Below, piece after piece: positions 1-5,723 of a DNA stretch of 9,877 nucleotides. The position numbers and the translations under genes were made by a program. The stretch spans positions 1-9,877 of the forward strand of contig CAAGLC010000081.1 of the NCBI GenBank assembly GCA_900770685.1, given 5' to 3'. Within the stretch, counting starts at the first letter, position 1. The number at the start of each line of letters is the position of its first letter. Source of the DNA: Clostridia bacterium (GTDB taxonomy: Bacteria > Bacillota > Clostridia > Christensenellales > Borkfalkiaceae). Below the pieces are notes generated by a model. That model was not told the origin of the DNA. It saw only the letters and a list, made by a program, of their open reading frames with translations, and did no database searches.

Positions 1-470
1 ACTAAAAATGCAAATAATTCTTTAGTTCTTGAACGTTTAAAAGATAATCTTTCGCCTTTAACGAAAATTTCAAAATTGCCAAAGCATTTGACTTCTAATA
101 ATTTTTCTTTTTTTCTAACACCTTTAATGTTATCAATTTCGTTTTGTACGTCTTCTGCGGAAATTGGTTTCATTAAATAACCCGATGCGTGAAGCTTAAA
201 TGCTGGTATAGCGTATTCTTCATACCCCGTACAAAACACAATTTTACTGTTCGGGCGAAGCTTAATAATCTTTTCGGCAAGAGCAATTCCACCCATACCA
301 CGCATATTTATATCTAAAAAAGCAACGTCTATAGGGTTTTCTTCTACGTAGTTAAGTGCCTTTTCACAGTTTGAAAACTTTATAACTTCTTTAATGTCGG
401 GCGACGCGCTAATAGCCCTAACTAGCGCACGAAGCATCAATTCTTCATCGTCAACTGCTATTACTATCAT
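1..470 (-). CDS. Two-component response regulator with SARP-like DNA-binding domain (partial, 3' end outside window)
   Basis: This cytoplasmic response regulator is probably phosphorylated by the histidine kinase encoded just upstream of it. The 156 visible codons begin with a CheY-like receiver: acidic pair D7-D8, phospho-acceptor D53 in VAFLDINM, T81 and K101-P102 in YLMKPI. A short linker follows, and from about residue 124 there is the start of a second domain, LEVKCFGNFEIFVKGE then FKRSRTKELFAFL. That pattern is typical of the winged-helix domain of SARP/BTAD-type regulators and not of LytTR, the usual partner of LytS-type kinases. The ATG overlaps the kinase stop codon (ATGA, 4 bases) and is preceded by a strong AAGGGGG site, so the two genes should be translationally coupled. 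The C-terminal part, where a BTAD helical domain would be expected, lies beyond base 1. Target genes cannot be read from the sequence. Confidence 0.9.
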   Translation of the reverse strand, partial: MIVIAVDDEELMLRALVRAISASPDIKEVIKFSNCEKALNYVEENPIDVAFLDINMRGMGGIALAEKIIKLRPNSKIVFCTGYEEYAIPAFKLHASGYLMKPISAEDVQNEIDNIKGVRKKEKLLEVKCFGNFEIFVKGERLSFKRSRTKELFAFL

Positions 471-2323
471 TTTTCGTCCCCCTTAGGAATAGTTATCAAA
501 ACTTTAGTGCCAACGCCTATTTTGCTTTCAATTTCTAACGTTCCGTTTACCATTGCTTTTAGTCTTCCGCGAATATTTCTTATACCAACGTGTTTTCCTT
601 CATCAAGCAAAACGTTTGTGTCAAAACCAACACCGTCATCTTCAACCGTAACGCAGTAGTTATCATCTGTTTCGTAAGATACAACCTTTATAGTTCCACC
701 TTTTGAAAGTTTCATAAGTCCGTGCTTAATAGCATTTTCAACGATAGGTTGAATTGTAAGTGCAGGGACACGAAAATCGTTCGAGTTCATTTCAAACGAG
801 AAAGTCATATCGGGGAAGCGCACGTTTTCAATATTTATATAATGGTGAACGTGCTCCATTTCTTGCGACATTAGGATTGGTTTTGGGTTGTCAAGTTCGC
901 CAAAGTTACCCCTTAAATATTTTGCAAAGTTATGAACTAATTCGCTTGCTTTAGGTGGGTCTAATTCACAAAGTTGTTCAATGCTACCAAGCGTGTTATA
1001 AATAAAATGTGGGCGAATTTGGCTCATCATTGTAGAAACACGACTTTCAGTAAGCTCTGCGTTTAACGCTAATTTTTCGTTTTCGAGTTCCTTAGTTTTT
1101 GCAATTGCGTTAATACTGTTAGGTATAATTCTAAGTAAAATAACTATTGCTACTATAAATAGAATCATAAATACATATTGACTCGTAATGCCACCTTGCC
1201 ATAGACCTAATAGCGTAGCAAGTGCATCAACGCTAAACGCAACTAACGGTAAAAATGCACCTGTGTATATCAATTTGTTTTTGCCTTTTACGTGAATCAA
1301 CTCATTTATTGTACATACGATTAGTGCTACGTTAGCAACACTTTGTATTATCGACCAATAACGCCAAGTATCATAGAAGAACACTTTCGTTATCATAGGC
1401 AAAATAAAGAATATTGCGTTTACAATCCCTAAGATAAGGCAGGTAACAACGCCTACTTTCTTTGTTTTTTTAAACGACGTTGTAATTAGCATAGATAAAA
1501 ACAAGGTGTAAAGCATCATTGATATTCCAAGTATTGAAGTGTTAAAGACTATCGATTCACTCCAAAAAGAAATACCAAAGGAACTATAAGTAAAGTATAT
1601 GCCTGCAAATAAAATTACAAGCCCAAGTAACCATATAAATTTACTGTTTTTTACGTGTATCAATGATGAAAACAACGCCGTTCCTAAGAACATAACGGAT
1701 GCAATTATAATTGCAAGCCCAACGTTTCTTTGAGTTGCGCCCGTTACTAACACGCCTTTTTCAAATTCAATTGGCGTCCAAAGCGTTACTTTTGATAACA
1801 TTTCATCAATTGCGTTTTCGTTGCCATAGTTATGTGGATTGTGAATTAAAATTTCTATTAAGTCGTCACTTTCGCTCGTTAAGTAATAAGCCTCCCAATT
1901 CACACCGCAAACGGAATTTCCATAAATAGGATTTTCCATATCTAGCATAAAGGGTTCGCTACCAACTTCATAAAAGGTTAAGCTGATATGGTCTAAATAA
2001 AAGGCAATAGGCATTTCTTCTCTATAAACACCAACGTATTCACCATTTGGCGCTAACATATGGAAGTTACCACGTAAAGTAACGTCGCCTTGCGTTGAAG
2101 AAATGTGCTCACCATCTACGATTTCTTGCCACTCGCCATCATTTATACGATATTGCCCCTCAAAATACACGCTAGCGGTATATGCAGGGGAAGATTGATT
2201 GCTATTTGCGTTTCCGTGCCACAAAAGAAGTATCGAAGATACGATAATAAAAACAATACCTATAATAGGCAAAATCAAACGAATTGATGGTTTTTTAAAA
2301 AATTCAATAATCTTATTAATCAT
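467..2323 (-). CDS. Sensor histidine kinase, LytS/YehU-class, 7TM (7TMR-DISM-like) sensor
   Basis: This is a membrane sensor kinase that would autophosphorylate on histidine and pass the phosphate to the response regulator encoded next to it. In the 618-residue form there is an N-terminal signal-anchor helix (about 16-35), an extracellular beta-rich domain (about 40-195), seven hydrophobic segments (about 201-224, 229-250, 260-283, 289-312, 322-345, 351-375, 382-400), a charged coiled-coil-like linker (401-430), a His_kinase box with H439 in SQIRPHFIYNTL, and a HATPase_c domain with the N box VENAIKHG (N530), the G box EDDGVGFD (D563, G564, G566) and GIRNIRGRL. The layout resembles 7TMR-DISM sensors, whose ligands are mostly unknown. 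I chose the ATG at 2323 because the protein then begins with a normal cytoplasmic basic N-terminus. An in-frame TTG at 2395 would add 24 residues. The gene is divergent from the aromatic operon, so a link to aromatic compounds is possible but unproven. Confidence 0.9.
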   Translation of the reverse strand: MINKIIEFFKKPSIRLILPIIGIVFIIVSSILLLWHGNANSNQSSPAYTASVYFEGQYRINDGEWQEIVDGEHISSTQGDVTLRGNFHMLAPNGEYVGVYREEMPIAFYLDHISLTFYEVGSEPFMLDMENPIYGNSVCGVNWEAYYLTSESDDLIEILIHNPHNYGNENAIDEMLSKVTLWTPIEFEKGVLVTGATQRNVGLAIIIASVMFLGTALFSSLIHVKNSKFIWLLGLVILFAGIYFTYSSFGISFWSESIVFNTSILGISMMLYTLFLSMLITTSFKKTKKVGVVTCLILGIVNAIFFILPMITKVFFYDTWRYWSIIQSVANVALIVCTINELIHVKGKNKLIYTGAFLPLVAFSVDALATLLGLWQGGITSQYVFMILFIVAIVILLRIIPNSINAIAKTKELENEKLALNAELTESRVSTMMSQIRPHFIYNTLGSIEQLCELDPPKASELVHNFAKYLRGNFGELDNPKPILMSQEMEHVHHYINIENVRFPDMTFSFEMNSNDFRVPALTIQPIVENAIKHGLMKLSKGGTIKVVSYETDDNYCVTVEDDGVGFDTNVLLDEGKHVGIRNIRGRLKAMVNGTLEIESKIGVGTKVLITIPKGDEK

Positions 2324-2327
2324 TTTT

Positions 2328-2333
2328 CTCTTT
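2328..2333 (-). promoter_or_regulatory. Weak ribosome binding site for the histidine kinase
   Basis: On the minus strand AAAGAG lies 4 bases before the ATG at 2323. It is weak, but the alternative TTG start at 2395 and the ATG directly after it are preceded by a poly-A run and AAGCTT with no better site. This favours the shorter protein without proving it. Confidence 0.4.
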
Positions 2334-2338
2334 AACAA

Positions 2339-2383
2339 ATTATAAAGTTTCGCCCTAACGACAATTAAAATATTCCTATTATA
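2339..2383 (-). promoter_or_regulatory. Candidate promoter elements for the two-component genes
   Basis: Two TATAAT hexamers are present on the minus strand, at 2383-2378 and 2344-2339. The first would give a leader of about 45-50 bases before the ATG at 2323 but has no clear -35 at 17 bases (TTGCAA is 22 bases upstream). The second has TTGTCG upstream with only a 14-base spacer and would leave a leader of roughly 8 bases, placing the ribosome site at the transcript start. Either is plausible and neither is convincing. Confidence 0.3.
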
Positions 2384-2395
2384 TTTTAGCATCAA

Positions 2396-2642
2396 AAGCT
2401 TTTTTTTGCAATCGGTTTCGTATGCTCTTAAAATCTTTTGTAGTGCATTTTTTACGTATCAAATAAAATTGTCGTGTTTGCTAACAAACATTATATATAA
2501 ATAAAGATGGGTTAGAACGGGTTTGGATCGACAATTTAAACATAAATTTTTATTAGATATAGTTATTTTACAAAGGCATTTTTAATTAACTTTTAAATAA
2601 AATTTTACGCTAAAAAAATATTGATAGAAAATAAAAAAATAC
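2396..2642. other. AT-rich divergent intergenic region
   Basis: This region separates the minus-strand signalling genes from the promoter of the aromatic operon. No coding sequence, tRNA or T-box element is visible. It holds an imperfectly explained set of repeats: a 6-bp dyad TGTTTG-CTAA-CAAACA at 2475-2490, and a 9-bp inverted pair AAATTGTCG (2466-2474) and CGACAATTT (2529-2537). The last 60 bases or so are extremely A/T-rich, with A tracts just upstream of the -35 box, as expected of an UP element that strengthens the operon promoter. Confidence 0.6.
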
Positions 2643-2671
2643 TTGACAGTCAAAAGAGAAAGTATTATACT
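2643..2671 (+). promoter_or_regulatory. Sigma-A promoter of the aromatic amino acid operon
   Basis: A perfect -35 TTGACA (2643-2648) and a -10 TATACT (2666-2671, five of six consensus bases) are separated by exactly 17 bases. Transcription should start near 2677-2679, giving about 25 bases before the leader peptide ATG and about 155 bases before the end of the attenuator. The A/T-rich stretch just upstream could act as an UP element. The near-consensus boxes imply strong initiation, which suits an operon whose real control point is premature termination in the leader. Confidence 0.88.
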
Positions 2672-2690
2672 AAAAAAAGTAAAGAGCAAA

Positions 2691-2695
2691 AAAGG
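2691..2695 (+). promoter_or_regulatory. Ribosome binding site of the leader peptide
   Basis: AAAGG sits 8 bases before the leader ATG at 2704, so the small ORF can be translated. The A run just before and including it (2683-2693) can also pair with the U-rich segment 2773-2783, which may link leader translation to RNA folding. Confidence 0.55.
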
Positions 2696-2703
2696 TAAAA
2701 ATT

Positions 2704-2763
2704 ATGAAAAAATCCTATTCTTTTTATTTTGGATATTTCTTTTTTAAGGCGGATATAGTTTAA
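2704..2763 (+). CDS. Phe/Tyr-rich attenuator leader peptide (19 aa)
   Basis: This short ORF of 19 codons plus TAA lies between the operon promoter and the terminator that precedes the first enzyme gene. Its core reads SYSFYFGYFFF: six Phe and three Tyr codons among residues 4-14, and no Trp. It begins with ATG and has an AAAGG site 8 bases upstream. By analogy with pheA, pheST and trp leader peptides, its likely role is to be translated as a sensor. Shortage of charged Phe- or Tyr-tRNA would stall the ribosome at 2716-2745 and leave the antiterminator arm at 2765-2775 free to pair. With ample amino acids the ribosome would reach the stop codon at 2761-2763, cover that arm and permit termination. 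The peptide itself probably has no function. Codon content and RNA arrangement are directly visible; the regulatory behaviour is inferred. Confidence 0.85.
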   Translation: MKKSYSFYFGYFFFKADIV

Positions 2764-2767
2764 TATC
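2752..2767 (+). promoter_or_regulatory. Possible small hairpin (1:2 segment) at the end of the leader ORF
   Basis: GATAT (2752-2756) can pair with ATATC (2763-2767) around a 6-base loop that holds part of the stop codon. The 5-bp helix would tie up the first bases of the antiterminator arm. A ribosome stalled at the last Phe codons would cover its left side and open it. It is weak on its own and could be chance. Confidence 0.35.
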
Positions 2768-2812
2768 GGTTATTTTTTGCTTTGTAAATTTTTTGATTAT
2801 TAAATGACCGAT
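2765..2812 (+). promoter_or_regulatory. Antiterminator helix of the attenuator
   Basis: The segment 2765-2775 (ATCGGTTATTT) can pair with 2802-2812 (AAATGACCGAT) over 11 positions, one of them a G-U pair, with a 26-base loop. The right arm contains bases 2806-2812, which form most of the left arm of the terminator, so the two structures exclude each other. The left arm begins two bases after the leader stop codon, exactly where a ribosome terminating on the leader ORF would mask it. This is the arrangement expected of a translation-controlled attenuator. The pairing is seen in the sequence; the switching is inferred. Confidence 0.75.
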
Positions 2813-2834
2813 TTTAATTAAATCGGTCTTTTTT
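2806..2834 (+). terminator. Intrinsic terminator of the attenuator
   Basis: GACCGATTT (2806-2814) and AAATCGGTC (2820-2828) form a perfect 9-bp stem with a 5-base loop, followed directly by six T residues (2829-2834). It lies after the Phe/Tyr leader ORF and ends three bases before the AAGGAG ribosome site of the DAHP synthase gene. It therefore stops transcripts from the operon promoter before any enzyme is made unless the alternative antiterminator pairing forms. Confidence 0.9.
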
Positions 2835-2849
2835 ATTAAGGAGAAAGGT

Positions 2850-3863
2850 ATGATTATTGTTGTAAAAAAGAACAGCGACGAAAATCAATTAAACAATTTA
2901 CTTAAATGGATAAAGATGCAAGATCTTAAAGTTGATATCAGTTTAGGTGAAAACTCAACTGTTATCGGTCTTGTTGGCGACACCACTAAAATCGATTTAG
3001 ATTTAGTTCGTTCAATGGAAATAGTTGAAACGGTTAAACGAATTCAAGAACCGTTTAAGAGCGCAAACCGTAAATTTCATCCTAACGATACTATTATCGA
3101 CGTTGGGGGACATAAGTTCGGTGGCGAAAATTTCCAAATTATCGCAGGTCCTTGTTCGGTAGAAAGCGAAACTCAAATAGTTGAAATTGCAAAAGCGGTA
3201 AAAAAGGCAGGAGCAAACGTCTTAAGGGGTGGCGCATTTAAGCCTAGAACGTCGCCTTACGCTTTCCAAGGATTAAGAGAAAGTGGATTAGACCTTTTGC
3301 TTAGAGCCAAAAAGGAAACGGGTATGCCCATCGTTACTGAAATTATGAGCGTAAGGCATATTGATTTATTTAAGGACGTTGATATCGTTCAAATAGGCGC
3401 AAGGGATATGCAAAACTTTGAACTCTTAAAAGAAGTTGGAAAAATGGATAAGCCGATAATGCTTAAAAGAGGTTTGGCAAACACCATTGAAGAGTGGCTT
3501 ATGAGCGCAGAATACATTATGAGCGAGGGGAACAAGCAAGTTATTCTTTGCGAAAGGGGAATTAGAACGTTCGAACCGTTAACTAGAAACACTCTAGATT
3601 TATCGGCAATACCGTTATTAAGAGAATTAACACATTTGCCCGTAATCGTTGATCCAAGTCACGCATCGGGGCTTTCGAGATTAGTTAAACCGTTATCGTT
3701 AGCGTCGGTTGGAGTTGGAGCAGACGGACTTATGATAGAAGTTCATAACGATCCTGCAAGGGCATTGTGCGACGGCGCGCAATCGATTAAACCGGAACAG
3801 TTTAAGGACGTCGTTGATAATATCGACGTAATGTTGCCGTTAGTTGGAAAAGTGAGAAACTAA
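2850..3863 (+). CDS. aroF: 3-deoxy-7-phosphoheptulonate (DAHP) synthase, type I beta with N-terminal regulatory domain
   Basis: This cytoplasmic enzyme condenses phosphoenolpyruvate with erythrose 4-phosphate to DAHP, the committed first step of the shikimate pathway. The 337 residues match the length of the Thermotoga-type enzyme. Residues 1-68 form a ferredoxin-like (ACT-like) domain, known in this subfamily to bind Tyr or Phe for feedback inhibition. The barrel follows with AGPCSVES (C102), RGGAFKPRTSP (K131, R133), QIGARDMQNF, KPIMLKRG, CERGIRTFE and DPSHASG (H271). Metal ligands C102, H271, E297 and D308 are all present. The ATG has an AAGGAG site 6 bases upstream, lying just after the attenuator terminator. 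It is the first enzyme gene of the operon, so the attenuator controls pathway entry. In other species the same subfamily is named aroA, aroG or aroH; the symbol is by function. Confidence 0.96.
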   Translation: MIIVVKKNSDENQLNNLLKWIKMQDLKVDISLGENSTVIGLVGDTTKIDLDLVRSMEIVETVKRIQEPFKSANRKFHPNDTIIDVGGHKFGGENFQIIAGPCSVESETQIVEIAKAVKKAGANVLRGGAFKPRTSPYAFQGLRESGLDLLLRAKKETGMPIVTEIMSVRHIDLFKDVDIVQIGARDMQNFELLKEVGKMDKPIMLKRGLANTIEEWLMSAEYIMSEGNKQVILCERGIRTFEPLTRNTLDLSAIPLLRELTHLPVIVDPSHASGLSRLVKPLSLASVGVGADGLMIEVHNDPARALCDGAQSIKPEQFKDVVDNIDVMLPLVGKVRN

Positions 3864-3864
3864 A

Positions 3865-4710
3865 ATGACGGTAGGGATCGTTGGATTAGGATTAATGGGA
3901 GCGTCTTTCGCGCTTTCTATAAAAAGGAAAGGGGAAGACAAGGTTTTTGGCTTTGACAAAGACCAATCGGTGCTTCTAAAGGCTTCATTATTAAATTGTA
4001 TAGACGGGGAATTGAACGAACAGACGGTAGGGCAAGTTGATTTACTTATAATTTCCGTTTACCCTAGAGATTTTAGCAAGGTTTGCGAAAGGTTTTTACC
4101 GTTTATGAAGGACGGCGCAATCGTTATTGATTTTTGCGGTAATAAAGTTAGCGTTTGCGATAGTATGAAAAAACTATCCAAAAAATACCAAAACGTGTGG
4201 TTACTCGGCGGACATCCTATGGCGGGAAGAGAGTTTAGTGGTATTGACCGCGCGATAAAAACTCTTTTTGATAAAGCCTCTATGATATTAGTGCCTGTAA
4301 AAGCAGATATCTTCATTGAAGAAAGAATAAAAAAGTACTTTTTAGAACTTGGTTTTGGTGAAGTGGTATTTACCGACGCTGAAACTCACGATAAAAACAT
4401 TGCCTTTACTTCGCAACTTTGCCACGTCGTTTCAAACGCATTTATAAAAAGCGATACTGCAAAATTGCATCACGGCTTTTCGGCGGGAAGTTATAAGGAC
4501 TTAACAAGGGTTGCAAGGCTTAATTCCAACTTGTGGAGTCAACTTATGATAGACAACGCAGAAAACTTGTCTTGTGAACTTAAAACGTTAATAGATAATT
4601 TATCAAAATACTATATTGCGTTAGAAAATAAAGACCAAGAGGAATTAAAAAAACTTTTAGAAGACGGAAATCTTCTTAAAATAGAAATAGACGCGAGGAA
4701 CAAAAAATGA
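3865..4710 (+). CDS. tyrA: Prephenate dehydrogenase
   Basis: This enzyme oxidatively decarboxylates prephenate to 4-hydroxyphenylpyruvate using NAD(P)+, the tyrosine branch. The 281 residues hold an N-terminal Rossmann fold with GLGLMG (7-12), then GGHPMAGREFSGID with H117, HDKNIAFTSQLCHV (H175, H187) and GFSAGSYKDLTRVA, all family signatures. It ends without the C-terminal ACT domain found in the longer Bacillus-type TyrA, so direct tyrosine inhibition through ACT is not expected. Arogenate as an alternative substrate cannot be excluded from sequence. The ATG follows the DAHP synthase stop after a single base, with GTGAG in the end of that gene as the probable ribosome site. Its stop codon overlaps the start of aroB. 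Confidence 0.95.
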   Translation: MTVGIVGLGLMGASFALSIKRKGEDKVFGFDKDQSVLLKASLLNCIDGELNEQTVGQVDLLIISVYPRDFSKVCERFLPFMKDGAIVIDFCGNKVSVCDSMKKLSKKYQNVWLLGGHPMAGREFSGIDRAIKTLFDKASMILVPVKADIFIEERIKKYFLELGFGEVVFTDAETHDKNIAFTSQLCHVVSNAFIKSDTAKLHHGFSAGSYKDLTRVARLNSNLWSQLMIDNAENLSCELKTLIDNLSKYYIALENKDQEELKKLLEDGNLLKIEIDARNKK

Positions 4711-5723
4711 AACTAAGCGTGAATACGTCACGTCCGTACGATATCGTAATTGAAGATTCCTTTTTAGAAATCGAAAAGCAAATTAAAAAGGTTTTTTCAG
4801 GTAGAAAACTTCTTATAGTTTGCGATAGCATAACTAAAGAACTTTATCTTGAAGAAATAAAGGAAAAATTATCGTGTTTTGAACTTTTCGAATATGCCGT
4901 ATTATCGGGTGAAAAGTCAAAGAATATCGAAAATTACGTTAAAATTATAGAGTTTCTAGCCGAAAACTCCTTTAACAGAAACGACGGAGTGTTGGCGTTA
5001 GGCGGTGGAGTAGTAGGCGACCTTGCGGGATTCGTTAGCGCAACCTATATGAGAGGAATTTGTCTAATTCAATGTCCAACGACCTTGCTTTCTTGCGTAG
5101 ATTCGTCTATCGGTGGCAAAACGGGAGTCGATCTTAAACAAGGGAAAAACTTAGTTGGAGCGTTTTATCAACCGAGTTTAACCTATATTAACGTTTCCAC
5201 GCTTAACACCTTGCCGAAAAGGGAGATTGAAAGTGGTTTTGGCGAAGTTATTAAATACGCTTTCCTGTCTAAAGCGGTAAGCAAAAAGTTGCTTAAAGAA
5301 GGCGTTAGCAAAAAATTAATATTAGAATGCGTAAAAATTAAAGCGCAAATCGTTGCAGAAGACGAGTTCGATAGCGGAAAAAGAGCGCTTTTAAATTTAG
5401 GGCATACGGTAGGGCATGCAATAGAAACGCTCAATAATTTTACTTTATCGCACGGAGTTTCAGTTGCAATAGGCATTGAAAAGGTTATAGAAATGTCTAA
5501 AAGGTTTTACCATTTAACTGACGAAAAGGTTTTAGAATTAAAAGATTTATTAGCCTTAAAAGGTTACGAAGTGAATATTAAGATTGACAAAGAAGAGATA
5601 GTAGAGCAAATTTGTCACGATAAAAAAACCACTCAAAACACCGTTTCGTTTATACTTATAAAGGATATAGGCGACGTTAGAGTGGAGAAATTAAGTTTTG
5701 ATAAAATTAGAGAGTTACTTTAA
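4707..5723 (+). CDS. aroB: 3-dehydroquinate synthase
   Basis: It converts DAHP to 3-dehydroquinate with NAD+ as a recycled cofactor and a divalent metal, the second shikimate step, in the cytoplasm. The 338-residue protein is slightly short for the family (usually about 350-360) but complete. Visible motifs are the glycine-rich NAD site GGGVVGDLAGFV (from 99), PTTLLSCVDSSIGGKTG, KNLVGAFYQP, ESGFGEVIKY with metal ligand E180, LGHTVGHAIE with H233, and LSHG with H249. The ATG overlaps the tyrA stop in ATGA (4 bases) and has GAGGAA 6 bases upstream, so coupling to tyrA is likely. No missing catalytic residue was seen. Confidence 0.97.
   Translation: MKLSVNTSRPYDIVIEDSFLEIEKQIKKVFSGRKLLIVCDSITKELYLEEIKEKLSCFELFEYAVLSGEKSKNIENYVKIIEFLAENSFNRNDGVLALGGGVVGDLAGFVSATYMRGICLIQCPTTLLSCVDSSIGGKTGVDLKQGKNLVGAFYQPSLTYINVSTLNTLPKREIESGFGEVIKYAFLSKAVSKKLLKEGVSKKLILECVKIKAQIVAEDEFDSGKRALLNLGHTVGHAIETLNNFTLSHGVSVAIGIEKVIEMSKRFYHLTDEKVLELKDLLALKGYEVNIKIDKEEIVEQICHDKKTTQNTVSFILIKDIGDVRVEKLSFDKIRELL

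Noticed and set aside
760..2287. Small plus-strand ORFs at 760-954, 1711-1929 and 2105-2287
   Set aside because: They lie antisense within the clearly coding histidine kinase gene, with no recognisable domain and no good start signal.
2324..2395. N-terminal extension of the histidine kinase from a TTG start at 2395
   Set aside because: The start is a TTG without a clear ribosome site, and the added residues precede an otherwise normal signal-anchor N-terminus. The region also contains a TATAAT. It remains possible, but the ATG at 2323 is preferred.
2396..2849. T-box riboswitch or other tRNA-sensing leader upstream of the operon
   Set aside because: No T-box consensus (AGGGTGGNACCGCG-like) and no specifier stem are visible. 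The leader is only about 155 bases, and its Phe/Tyr ORF explains the terminator better.
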